From: Roseimicrobium sp. ORNL1
Lineage (GTDB): Bacteria > Verrucomicrobiota > Verrucomicrobiia > Verrucomicrobiales > Verrucomicrobiaceae
Direction: 5' to 3'
Length of the DNA: 64,000 nt
Assembly: GCF_011044495.1 (NCBI RefSeq)
Contig: NZ_CP049143.1
Span: 682,001-746,000 of the forward strand
In this document: positions 27,638 to 36,102 of the stretch, in pieces
Layout of the letters: the number at the start of each line of letters is the position of its first letter
How positions within the stretch are numbered: position 1 is the stretch's first letter
Position numbers and translations under genes: made by a program
Notes under the pieces: generated by a model
Told to the model about the DNA's origin: nothing
The model's input: the letters and a program-made list of their open reading frames with translations, nothing else
Databases searched by the model: none

Positions 27638-28711
27638 ATGCCCCGCGTTACAGACCTTCATGTTGTCACGAATACCGCCTTGCCTGCGCCGCAGGACATG
27701 GTGCGGGAGATTCCGCGCACCGAGACGCATGCGGAATTTGTGGCAAAGGCGCGTGGCGAGATCGAGAATATCTTGAGCGGTAAGGATGAACGACTGCTCG
27801 TCATCGTGGGTCCCTGCTCCATCCATGAGCTGAAGGCGGGTCGCGAGTATGCCGAGCGCCTGGCCACGCTGGCTCAGGAAGTGAAGGAACGCATGCTGCT
27901 GGTGATGCGTGTGTATTTTGAGAAGCCACGCACCTCCCTGGGGTGGAAGGGGCTCATCATGGACCCGCACCTGGATGGCACGAATGACATCCCAGGCGGC
28001 CTGCGCCTGGCCCGCACTTTCCTGCGGGATGTGCTGGACTGCGGCGTGGCCACGGCCACGGAGATGTTGGATCCCATCACACCACAATACATCGCGGACC
28101 TCACCTGCTGGAGCGCCATCGGCGCGCGCACGGTGGAGTCGCAGACACACCGGCAGATGGCCAGCGGCCTCTCCATGCCGGTGGGGTTCAAGAACGCCAC
28201 CTCCGGCGCGGTGCTGCCCGCCATCAATGCCATCAAGGCCGCGACCCAGCCGCAGACTTTTTTGGGCATCAGTGAGGATGGACGCGCGAGCGTGGTGAAT
28301 ACCACCGGCAATGCCGCGAGCCATCTCATCCTGCGCGGTGGCGAGGATGGACCGAACTTCGATGCAGACTCCGTATCATCCGCACTCGCTGCCCTGGAGA
28401 AGCACAAGCTGCCTCCCGTGGTGATGATCGATGCCAGCCACGCGAACTGCGGCAAGGACTGCACGCGTATGCCGGATACCTTCCGGGAGATTGTGCGCCA
28501 GCGTGTCACCGGCACCCGCGGCATCATCGGCGCCATGCTGGAGAGTAATCTCGTGGCCGGCGCGCAGAATCTCGGGTCTTCACGTGAAGGCCTCGTCTAT
28601 GGTCAGTCCATCACCGACCAGTGCATGGATTGGGAGACCACGCAGGAACTCATTCGGAAGACGGCGGGTCGCCTGCCCGGCGTCACCCTCGGGCAGACGG
28701 TGTTTGCTTGA
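27638..28711 (+). CDS. 3-deoxy-7-phosphoheptulonate (DAHP) synthase, class I
   Basis: The 357-residue enzyme matches E. coli AroF/G/H in length. It has the catalytic KDERLLVIVGPCSIH block, then FEKPRTSLGWKGLI (PEP site), ATEMLDPITPQYIADL, and the metal site VVMIDASHANCGKD. It condenses PEP and erythrose 4-phosphate in the first step of the shikimate pathway. The ATG at 27638 aligns with the E. coli start; a GTG at 27593 would add 15 residues. I see no leader peptide or Trp/Tyr/Phe operator upstream, and no other aro genes lie in the window. Confidence 0.95.
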   Translation: MPRVTDLHVVTNTALPAPQDMVREIPRTETHAEFVAKARGEIENILSGKDERLLVIVGPCSIHELKAGREYAERLATLAQEVKERMLLVMRVYFEKPRTSLGWKGLIMDPHLDGTNDIPGGLRLARTFLRDVLDCGVATATEMLDPITPQYIADLTCWSAIGARTVESQTHRQMASGLSMPVGFKNATSGAVLPAINAIKAATQPQTFLGISEDGRASVVNTTGNAASHLILRGGEDGPNFDADSVSSALAALEKHKLPPVVMIDASHANCGKDCTRMPDTFREIVRQRVTGTRGIIGAMLESNLVAGAQNLGSSREGLVYGQSITDQCMDWETTQELIRKTAGRLPGVTLGQTVFA

Positions 28712-28741
28712 GCCGGGCGCACGCTGCGCTACCACTGGGGC

Positions 28742-29353
28742 ATGGACTGCCGCGCCTCACGTACCCAGGACCCGGACGAGTGGATTGCCACCTGCCCGCC
28801 GTACTCGAAGCCGCTGTGTGAGGAGCTGCGCGAGTGGATCTTCCGCTGGGAGCCGGACCTCACCGAGTCCATCAACAGCAACATGCTCTGCTACTCGCGG
28901 AAGAAACGCGTGGTCTCCCTCGGCGCCTTCACGGACCATGCCGAGATCTGCTTCTACCGTGGCGGGGAGCTGAACGATGCCGCGAAGCTCTTCAACCACG
29001 GTGAGGGCAACATGGGCATCCGCGGCATCAAGGTGAAGTCACTCGATGAATTGGAAAAAGGCGCACTGCGTGCCCTCGTGCACGCCGCCGTGGCACTCGA
29101 TACCCAGCCCGCACTGCCACCTCCGCCGAAGGTAAAGCGCGAACCCTGGCCCATGCCGCCACTGCTGGAGGAAGGATTGAAGAAGAACAAGAAAGCCGCC
29201 GCCTTCTTCACGAGCCTGAAGCCCACCTATCAGCGCGAGTACATGGTGTGGGTGAGCACCGCGAAACGCGAAGAGACGCAACAGGAGCGCCTGAAAGACA
29301 CACTCAAAGCCCTCGCCGCAGGAAAGAAGTGGGCGCAGCGGAAAGAAGCGTAG
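28742..29353 (+). CDS. DUF1801 plus YdeI/OmdA-family protein
   Basis: Residues about 20-120 match the DUF1801 fold (SINSNMLCYSRKKRVVSLGA; AEICFYRGGELNDAAKLFNH; GIRGIKVKSLDELE). After a Pro-rich linker (about 125-135) the C-terminal 65 residues contain AAAFFTSLKPTYQREYMVWV, which is the OmdA/YdeI signature. These small cytosolic fusion proteins have no defined activity. The ATG is 30 bases after the DAHP synthase stop, so they may be co-transcribed. Confidence 0.85.
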   Translation: MDCRASRTQDPDEWIATCPPYSKPLCEELREWIFRWEPDLTESINSNMLCYSRKKRVVSLGAFTDHAEICFYRGGELNDAAKLFNHGEGNMGIRGIKVKSLDELEKGALRALVHAAVALDTQPALPPPPKVKREPWPMPPLLEEGLKKNKKAAAFFTSLKPTYQREYMVWVSTAKREETQQERLKDTLKALAAGKKWAQRKEA

Positions 29354-29509
29354 AAGAGTTTGCGGTGGTTGAGCGATGGCTGAGCAGTTGTTGAGCCATG
29401 GTTTTGGTTGCCACTACTCGATCTGAGCTATCCCTCAATTTCCTCTGCGTCTTTGTGCCTCTGTGTTGAAATCCTTGATCCTGCCACCGCTTTGCATGGA
29501 GGCGCATCC

Positions 29510-30649
29510 TCACTTCTTTTTCTTCTTCACCGTCGGCTTCTCCGGCATCGGCGCTGGCGCGGCGAAGTCACCGGTGATCAGTTCCACCAATCTCGCGCCG
29601 CCCGAAGTCAGCGTGCCGGTGTTGCCACTGCCTGACACATAGCCGCGGCAGTGGTACGCATGGGGAATGCCCACATCCCGCACCCAGGTCACGGTGGGTT
29701 TATTTACCGTCAGGGAGCTCGGCTTCACGCTCATGGGTAGGCCGGACTCACTGAGCGTGATTTCCCAGGAGGGCGAGCTCTGTTCCAGCCCCTGACCCAG
29801 CCACGGGTACAGCTTCACGATTTCCGGTTCACCCTTGCGCGGCGTCACCACCTTGAACCCTTCAGGGCCGGACTTCACAAAGTCGGCCACCGTCAGTGCG
29901 GGATTCTTACGATGCTCCAGGAAGAGACCGGCGACGTTCATGCCGGAGAGGTTCAGCCCGTTGTACACGCCGTGGTGATTCGGGCTGGGACGGAAGTTCT
30001 TTGAATGCCACTCCTCGAAGCGGCTGCTGAGGAACATGTTCACCTCCACGTGCACATGCGAGCGGCGACGGTCGATGCCCGCGCCAGTGTGGCCCATCAC
30101 GCCGATCACACTCCCCGGTTCCACCTTCGCGCCCACGGTCGTGAGGCAACCGCTCAGGTGCGCATACAGCGAATAGAAAGGCCCCTGCCCCCAGTCATGT
30201 CGGATGACGATGTAGCGACCGTAGTTGCTCGCGCCGGGCGAGTCTGACACATGCACCACCTCGCCAGCCGAGATGCTGTAAATTTTGTCCTGCGGTTCGC
30301 CTGAGGCATCGCGATGCACCGGAGCGATGTCGATGCCTTCATGAAAGTGCATCTGCACCACCTGCGGGCCGAAGCGGACGGGGCCCCGCACAAAGCCGAA
30401 CTGCCCTCCCTCCCACGGTGTGGACTTCTCCTTCTCGAAATCGCGGTCTACGAACATGTAGAATCCCGGGCCGTCATTGCGGAAGAGCGCGTCATTATCC
30501 GTGGGCAGCCGCAGTGTCATGCTGGCACCCGGGGCCGTAGCCGAAGCTGCGCCGGGAGTCTGGGCATCCACGCGCATCGTCACCGTGAGCGTGACGGTGG
30601 CCGTGGCGAGAAGGAGAGTCAGCAGGAGGGGAAGAGGCGTGAAGCGCAT
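29510..30649 (-). CDS. secreted M23-family metallopeptidase
   Basis: A signal peptide (about residues 1-29) precedes a LytM/M23 core: first zinc ligand His and Asp in HFHEGIDIAPVHRD. Then IVIRHDWGQGPFYSLYAHLS, GVMGHTGAG and the HxH motif SHVHVEVNM follow. The HxD...HxH set is complete, so a catalytically active peptidoglycan endopeptidase or similar glycyl peptidase is expected in the periplasm. The C-terminal 130 residues form a further unknown domain ending in a Lys-rich tail (KPTVKKKKK). It stands alone. Confidence 0.9.
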   Translation of the reverse strand: MRFTPLPLLLTLLLATATVTLTVTMRVDAQTPGAASATAPGASMTLRLPTDNDALFRNDGPGFYMFVDRDFEKEKSTPWEGGQFGFVRGPVRFGPQVVQMHFHEGIDIAPVHRDASGEPQDKIYSISAGEVVHVSDSPGASNYGRYIVIRHDWGQGPFYSLYAHLSGCLTTVGAKVEPGSVIGVMGHTGAGIDRRRSHVHVEVNMFLSSRFEEWHSKNFRPSPNHHGVYNGLNLSGMNVAGLFLEHRKNPALTVADFVKSGPEGFKVVTPRKGEPEIVKLYPWLGQGLEQSSPSWEITLSESGLPMSVKPSSLTVNKPTVTWVRDVGIPHAYHCRGYVSGSGNTGTLTSGGARLVELITGDFAAPAPMPEKPTVKKKKK

Positions 30650-30864
30650 GAGATGTCAGAGAAAGGGAAAACGCAGGACGGCGTGGAAAGCTGGCAGCGG
30701 GAATGATGCCGGACCGCAACGTATCGAAGCGATAGCGGATTTTGGCCGTCCACACATGCGTGGTGGACCCCAGCGGGTTGCCATTTCCCGCCAGTCGGCA
30801 CGTCTGCACGGTCGTGCCGTGTGCAGCGCGCATGCGTGCCGGTGCCTTGGGTTGACTGGTCCGC

Positions 30865-31629
30865 TTACCGTGGCAGTGGCGGCAGCGAGGCAGGGGGCGC
30901 GGGCCGGGTGGGCATGGCGGGTGCCGCGGGTTGCTGTTGCTGCGGGGGCACGCCGGGCGTCGTGGGGGCTCCGGGAGGTGCTCCCCCTTCCACCGGCATC
31001 TGGCTGCTGACATTGCCAGCGGGCAGGCTGGGGATTTCAGTCTCCACGGGCTTGCCGGCCTTGCGCGCCTTCTCCGCTTCTTTTTCCAGGCGGTCAGCCT
31101 CCTGCTTCGCCCTCTTGCGCTCCTTGCGGGTGGAGGGGACCATTTCCATGTCCGTCGACATGGTCGGAGGTCCGCCCGGCTTGATGCGGCGGATCTTCTT
31201 GTCCATCTCGACGATGACTTCCTCCGGGACGCCCTGCCAGATGGTGAACAGTCCATCAGACACCGGGCGTGTGATCTGGGAGTAGTCCACCGGCTTGCCG
31301 TTTACCATGGCGATCAGGAGTTCACCCTGCCGCATGCGGGTGGCCATTTCGAGTGTGCCGCGTCCGCGCACCTCGAGCTGGAGCGCCACACCCATGCCAT
31401 TACCGTTGTCCGCCGGGAAGGGGTGAAAGGCCACCACATTCTCCTGGGTGATTTCAGCCAGCTTTTTGAAGACCATCTGCTTTCCCCCGACGCTCACGGG
31501 GAACATCGTCTGGGGCACATCCATCTCTTCCGCCTGGGCATGGATGCTGATGGTGAACTTCGGCTTCTTGCTCATGCCCATGAAAAGGGGGGCCAGAGCC
31601 AGGAGGAGGAGGGGGACAATGCGACGCAT
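30865..31629 (-). CDS. secreted protein with charged coiled-coil and Pro/Gln-rich tail, unknown function
   Basis: ATG at 31629 gives MRRIVPLLLLALAPLFMGMS as a signal-like N terminus. Then a globular part (about 30-150) with FPVSVGGKQMVFKKLAEIT and ELLIAMVNGKPVDYSQITRP; the VDYSQI region resembles a small beta domain. A Lys/Glu-rich helix follows (RKERKRAKQEADRLEKEAEK), then a Pro/Gln/Ala tail rich in PPQQQQ. I do not recognise the family. The longer frame from 31773 has no signal peptide. The gene is divergent from the large hydrolase, 161 bases away. Confidence 0.7.
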   Translation of the reverse strand: MRRIVPLLLLALAPLFMGMSKKPKFTISIHAQAEEMDVPQTMFPVSVGGKQMVFKKLAEITQENVVAFHPFPADNGNGMGVALQLEVRGRGTLEMATRMRQGELLIAMVNGKPVDYSQITRPVSDGLFTIWQGVPEEVIVEMDKKIRRIKPGGPPTMSTDMEMVPSTRKERKRAKQEADRLEKEAEKARKAGKPVETEIPSLPAGNVSSQMPVEGGAPPGAPTTPGVPPQQQQPAAPAMPTRPAPPASLPPLPR

Positions 31630-31790
31630 GGGGAGATTGAAACGGGAGTGCGGCCATTTTGCAAGGAAAGGAAGGGCAAGTGTGACCCGCCTTCGCGCTG
31701 CCGTACTTATCTCGCGAGGTGTCCTACGAATCTCACTCCACTGGGACGGGATGCTTGACGCGACCATGTCCATTTGATTCGCTTTGCTCC

Positions 31791-34169
31791 ATGCGCCCGC
31801 CTCTCACCGCCCTTCTCGTGGCCGCCGTCGCCCTGGCCCAACCCGGGTACACCCAGCCAACGCAACCGCCACAGATACAAGGGCAGGCGCAGGCACAGCT
31901 GCCGTCGCTGGCGGGTACTGCACCCCTGGAGCCCGCGACGGGAGATGAGCGCTCCGTCGCCATGGTGGCGGGCATTGACCGCGCGGTGATGCGTGAAATT
32001 CAGGAAGCTGCGGGGAAACGCGAGGCCCTCTGGCAGCGGGATTTTTCCTCGCCGGAAGCCTATGACAAATCCGTCGAGCCGAACCGCCAGCACCTGCGCC
32101 GCATCCTCGGCGTGCTGGAGGAGGACAAGCGGAAGCCTTTCTCCGGTCTGGAACTGGTGACCACCACGGATCGCGGCTCCCAGGTGGCGGAGGCGCAGAC
32201 TTATGAGGTGCATGTGGTGCGCTGGCCGGTGCTGGAAGGCGTGAATGGCGAGGGCATCTACCTCAAGCAGCGTGGCGAGCCCAAGGCCCGCATCGTTCTC
32301 CTGCCGGATGCTGGACAGACTCCGGAGGAGGTGGCCGGTCTCATCAAGGGACAGGAAGCGCTCGGCCAGTGCGCGCATGAGCTGGCCCTCGCCGGGTGTG
32401 ACGTGGTCATTCCCGCGCTCATCAATCGCGAGGCGGAGTTCTCGGGAAATGACGCCATCGGAATCAAGGCGGAACTTCCCCACCGCGAGTACATCTACCG
32501 CCAGTCGTTTGAAATGGGGCGTCACCTCATCGGGTATGAGCTTCAGAAAGTGCTTGGATTGGTGGAGTGGATGAGCGGCCGGGGGAATGCGCCCGTGGCC
32601 GTCGTGGGATATGGTGAAGGCGGATTGCTGGCTCTCTTTGCGGGAGCCATCGACACCCGTGTGGATGCCACCCTCGTGTGCGGCGCGTTTGAGAATCGCG
32701 ATGACGTGTGGAGCCAGCCCATCTGCCGGAATGTGCAGGGACTGTTGAAGGAATTTGGCGATGCGGAGATCGCTTCCCTTGTGCTGCCACGACAGCTCAT
32801 CATCGCGCACGGTTTGTATCCAGAAGTGCCCAGTGTCACCGGGACCAAGGTCGCACCCGGCAGCCTGGTCACACCGCTGGTGAATGAGGTGCGCAACGAA
32901 GTGAACCGCGCGCGTAAGCTCACCCAGGGGAAGTTCGACCGCAGCCTGCGCTTCGTCGTCGCTGAGGAAGAGGCCGAGGGGAAGGATACACCCTATCCCA
33001 CCATCGCCACGGGCTGGCTGCTGAAGACCCTGAAACTCACCGCTCGGGCAGCGCCCTCGCCCCTGCGCATGAGCCGCCATCCGCTGCCCGAGGACAAGGA
33101 CCGGCAGGAGCGCCAGGTGCGCGAGCTGGAGCGGTACACCCAGCGGCTCCTCCAGGTGTGTGAGGACGAGCGCACCGCCACCTTCTGGAAGAAGCTGCCG
33201 CTCACTCCCATGGAGAAATATGAGGAGGCCACGAAACCACAACGCGAGCATTTCTGGAATGACGTCATCGGCCGCAATCCAGACCCCTCCGTGCCTGCAA
33301 ATCCACGCTCACGCTTCTTGTATGCCAATGAGAAATTCACCGCGTACGAAGTCATGCTGGATGTCTGGCCGGACGTCCCGGCCTGGGGCTACCTCCTCGT
33401 GCCCAAGGGCATCAAGAAAGGGGAGAAGCGCCCCGTGGTGGTCTGCCAGCATGGCTTGGAAGGACTCCCCGAGGACGTGGTGAATGAAGACCAGAACAGC
33501 AAGGCCTGGAAACCCTATAAGGGCTTTGCGGCGAATCTCGCCCGGCAGGGTTACATCACCTTCTCCCCGCATAACTTCTACCGGGGGCAGGACAACTTCC
33601 GGGTGGTGCAGCGCAAGCTCAACCTCATGGGCAAGACGCTCTTCACCGTCATCATCGGCCAGCACCAGCGCATTCTCGAGTGGCTCGCCACGCAGCCGAA
33701 TGTGGACCCCTCACGCATCGCCTTCTACGGCCTCAGCTACGGTGGAAAGAGCGCCATGCGCATTCCCGCTGTGCTGGATGGCTACTGCCTCTCCATCTGC
33801 TCCGGCGATTTCAACGAGTGGATCCGCAAGAACATGACCACCGACCATCGCGCGAGTTACCTCTTCAATCGCGAGTACGAGATCTTCGAGTGGAACCTCG
33901 GCCGCACCTTCAACTACGCCGAGATGGCCGTCCTCATTGCCCCGCGCCCCTTCATGGTGGAGCGCGGCCACGATGACGGCGTCGCCATCGATGAATGGGT
34001 CGCCTGGGAATACGCCAAGGTGCAGCGCCACTACGTCAAACTCGGCATTGGCGACAAGACCGAGATCGAGTACTTCAACGGACCCCACACGATTAACGGC
34101 GTGGGCACCTATGCGTTTCTCAAGAAGCATCTCAAGTGGACTCCAACACCCGTGAGCGGGAAGAAGTAA
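31791..34169 (+). CDS. secreted two-module alpha/beta hydrolase, C-terminal module active
   Basis: After a signal peptide (about 1-20) the 792-residue protein has two hydrolase-like halves. In the first the nucleophile elbow reads VVGYGEGGLLALFAGA (about residue 275), so the catalytic Ser is replaced by Glu and the half is probably inactive. The second half has VVVCQHGLEGLPEDVV and the intact elbow RIAFYGLSYGGKSAMRI. FMVERGHDDGVAID and a late GPHTING supply Asp and His. The active half resembles acetylxylan-esterase/dienelactone-hydrolase-like proteins common in Verrucomicrobiota and Planctomycetes. It probably acts on esters in the periplasm. Start at ATG 31791 is preferred over 31719, which lacks a signal peptide. 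Confidence 0.85.
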   Translation: MRPPLTALLVAAVALAQPGYTQPTQPPQIQGQAQAQLPSLAGTAPLEPATGDERSVAMVAGIDRAVMREIQEAAGKREALWQRDFSSPEAYDKSVEPNRQHLRRILGVLEEDKRKPFSGLELVTTTDRGSQVAEAQTYEVHVVRWPVLEGVNGEGIYLKQRGEPKARIVLLPDAGQTPEEVAGLIKGQEALGQCAHELALAGCDVVIPALINREAEFSGNDAIGIKAELPHREYIYRQSFEMGRHLIGYELQKVLGLVEWMSGRGNAPVAVVGYGEGGLLALFAGAIDTRVDATLVCGAFENRDDVWSQPICRNVQGLLKEFGDAEIASLVLPRQLIIAHGLYPEVPSVTGTKVAPGSLVTPLVNEVRNEVNRARKLTQGKFDRSLRFVVAEEEAEGKDTPYPTIATGWLLKTLKLTARAAPSPLRMSRHPLPEDKDRQERQVRELERYTQRLLQVCEDERTATFWKKLPLTPMEKYEEATKPQREHFWNDVIGRNPDPSVPANPRSRFLYANEKFTAYEVMLDVWPDVPAWGYLLVPKGIKKGEKRPVVVCQHGLEGLPEDVVNEDQNSKAWKPYKGFAANLARQGYITFSPHNFYRGQDNFRVVQRKLNLMGKTLFTVIIGQHQRILEWLATQPNVDPSRIAFYGLSYGGKSAMRIPAVLDGYCLSICSGDFNEWIRKNMTTDHRASYLFNREYEIFEWNLGRTFNYAEMAVLIAPRPFMVERGHDDGVAIDEWVAWEYAKVQRHYVKLGIGDKTEIEYFNGPHTINGVGTYAFLKKHLKWTPTPVSGKK

Positions 34170-34508
34170 GCCTCCACCTCGAATATCATCACTACAGCCC
34201 TGGGAGCGCTGGCCTCCGGCCGGCGTATTCACGTGGCCAGCGAATAACACGCCGGCCAGAGGCCAGCGCTCCCAGGGCCGGTGGACCTAACGCGTTCCGA
34301 GGACCATCACACACTGATGTGGTGTGATGCCACGGATAGTAAAAGACGAGATCTTGTGCACGAAACGTGGCTTCGCCAAAGTGGCTCACGCTGCCCTCAG
34401 CGTGAACCGTGGCAGGCCCCCTGAGGATGCCGTCCCCCACAACCGCAAACGTGCGAAGTCAGCGGCTTATCCAACGGATGATCTGCCGTTCTTCGATTGC
34501 ACAACAAT
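34170..34508. other. intergenic region with the REPIN-like repeat and two further hairpins
   Basis: These 339 bases lie between the convergent ends of the large hydrolase and the GyrB-like gene. They hold the inverted repeat at 34198-34277 and an 8-bp inverted repeat CATCACAC/GTGTGATG near 34305-34330. A CACGCTG/CAGCGTG hairpin lies near 34388-34406. No gene is supported. Confidence 0.6.
34198..34277. repeat. inverted repeat, family member 2 (29-nt arms, 22-nt spacer)
   Basis: The left arm (34198-34226) begins CCCTGGGAGCGCTGG and pairs with the right arm (34249-34277) except for one mismatch. The right arm is identical to that of the element at 17148-17176. The spacer (34227-34248) is short and unlike that of the other copy. 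Conserved arms around a variable spacer, between two convergent genes, fit a REPIN or similar non-autonomous element. Confidence 0.92.
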
Positions 34509-35504
34509 TCACAAAATCCCCGCTTCCCTCATCGCTTCCAAAACGACCTGGCGTACCTGACCACGCAACTCCTTATTGACGACCTTGGCTCGCATGGGAG
34601 CGGAGAAACGCGGCTCTTTCATGATGGCGCTGATCATCGCAACGGCGGGAGTCCAGTCCTTGCGCCGCAGCGCATCACGAAATCCATCCACATGCGTGCC
34701 ATGCAGACGAGTCCCAGTGCCGTTGCACCAGGAGAGCCATTGGCATTTCGCGGACGAACCCACTGCGGCGGCCTCCACGGTCAACTCATCCGACTCGTGC
34801 CGTACATGAAGCAACCTTGAAGGCTCGGAGGCATGGCACAGGTCTTCATTTTGTGATGCCAGGAACTGCACATAGTCCGCGAGCCCGCCGGGCGCGTGGA
34901 ATGTCTCATCGCCCAACTGGACCTTCATTCCCGGAAAGAGATGCGCCACATCAAACAACCGGCGCCGCTGCACATGCATGCGGGGCAGTGAGGCTTGGAG
35001 AACATCACGATCCGCCGTGAATGTTATCGATGTGCCTTTCGCGGAGGAGACGCTTGTTATGGGAGCGCCGACAATCTCTCCTTTGGCAAAGTGCTGTTCC
35101 CACCGTATTCCATTCCGGTGGGACACCACCTTGAGATTGGCGGAAAGGGCGTTCACCAACACCAGACCCACTCCGGTGGCATTCAAGTGTACGTGAGGAG
35201 CATGTCCATCTGCCGTCGGCGTGTCGTGCAGGTGGGTGAGCCAGTGCACCGCCTTGGGAACGGAATTCATTTCAACATGATCGAATGGCAGTCCAGGTCC
35301 ATCATCGCTCACCGAGATGCTGGTCCCGTTGATGGTGACACTGACTTTGGTGGCCTTTCTGGACAGGAAGAGATCGATGCTGTTAGCCACCAACTCGTAG
35401 ATGAGGTGCTCGATGCCTTGCTCGCACGGATCTCCGATGTACATGCCCGGTCGTTTGCGAATGGCTTCGACTGGGGAAAACCGCGGCGCGCGCTCGGGAT
35501 CCAT
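34509..35504 (-). CDS. stand-alone GyrB/ParE-like ATPase (GHKL plus transducer, no TOPRIM)
   Basis: The 331-residue protein starts MDPERAPRFSPVEAIRKRPG, continuing MYIGD, as GyrB proteins do. The GHKL motifs are present: N-box ELVANSID (catalytic Glu and Mg-ligand Asn kept), DDGPGLP, and the G-box NATGVGLVLVNALS. The lid region lacks the usual Gly-Gly-x-His and Lys. The transducer domain continues to EPRFSAPMRAKVVNKELRGQ and stops about 15 residues later. The QTK loop of GyrB is PMR here, so the Lys that contacts the gamma phosphate is Arg. The TOPRIM and C-terminal parts of a type IIA topoisomerase are absent, so it cannot support DNA cleavage alone. Start at 35504 avoids an unsupported 49-residue extension. 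Confidence 0.85.
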   Translation of the reverse strand: MDPERAPRFSPVEAIRKRPGMYIGDPCEQGIEHLIYELVANSIDLFLSRKATKVSVTINGTSISVSDDGPGLPFDHVEMNSVPKAVHWLTHLHDTPTADGHAPHVHLNATGVGLVLVNALSANLKVVSHRNGIRWEQHFAKGEIVGAPITSVSSAKGTSITFTADRDVLQASLPRMHVQRRRLFDVAHLFPGMKVQLGDETFHAPGGLADYVQFLASQNEDLCHASEPSRLLHVRHESDELTVEAAAVGSSAKCQWLSWCNGTGTRLHGTHVDGFRDALRRKDWTPAVAMISAIMKEPRFSAPMRAKVVNKELRGQVRQVVLEAMREAGIL

Positions 35505-35621
35505 GCTGTCATCGTTAGCAAGAACATCGATGCGAACAAGCTCACATTGTGAGGTCCCGTAACTCCCGGAACGCGTGGAATAATCTTGAACGTGAGTCGT
35601 GGTTCTGATTGCCTCATCCCC

Positions 35622-36047
35622 ATGGAAGACGAAAGCGCAGCGTGGCTGCAACTGAAACGTGAGATACGTGTGCTCCGGGTTGGCTTGTTTGCGGTGTTGG
35701 GCACCCTGATGGCAGGGCTTCTAGTGGCAAATCTTGCCACCGTGCTGTTGCTGTCACCCATGGCGCGTGTTTTCGAGGACATGCTGGGGTCTGCGAGCAA
35801 GGCTCCCCAGCTCACGCAGATGGTTTTGTCCTATGGGAGGGTGTCTGCCGGCATGCTTCCTTTTCTGGTACTCACGCTGGTGTCTCTCCCTGCTTGTACC
35901 GTGATGGTGATGTATCGGCGTTCCCTCTGGCCGATCACAGTGATGGGTTTGGCCCTGATATTCCTCGCAATTCATGTTGTGGTCGTCTGGCTGGCCATGC
36001 TGATTCCCCTGGTGCAAATCATCCAGGGGATGAATGGCCGTCCTTGA
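35622..36047 (+). CDS. small membrane protein of unknown function
   Basis: The 141-residue product (start MEDESAAWLQLKREIRVLRV) has four hydrophobic helices: VGLFAVLGTLMAGLLVANLA, AGMLPFLVLTLVSLPACTVM, LWPITVMGLALIFLAIHVVV and WLAMLIPLVQIIQG. It begins with an acidic cytoplasmic tail. It is divergent from the GyrB-like ATPase and slightly overlaps or abuts the HAD phosphatase region downstream. Unknown family; could be a small transporter subunit or a toxin-like protein, but nothing supports either. Confidence 0.75.
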   Translation: MEDESAAWLQLKREIRVLRVGLFAVLGTLMAGLLVANLATVLLLSPMARVFEDMLGSASKAPQLTQMVLSYGRVSAGMLPFLVLTLVSLPACTVMVMYRRSLWPITVMGLALIFLAIHVVVVWLAMLIPLVQIIQGMNGRP

Positions 36048-36102
36048 GATGTCCATCCTCAGCTTGCAAATCGCGCTCACTGCCCGACCTTCCTTGCCCC
36101 CA

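Noticed and set aside
31707-33251. 514-codon minus-strand frame
   Set aside because: Lies fully within the large hydrolase on the plus strand, which has hydrolase motifs and a signal peptide; composition of the minus frame is shadow-like.
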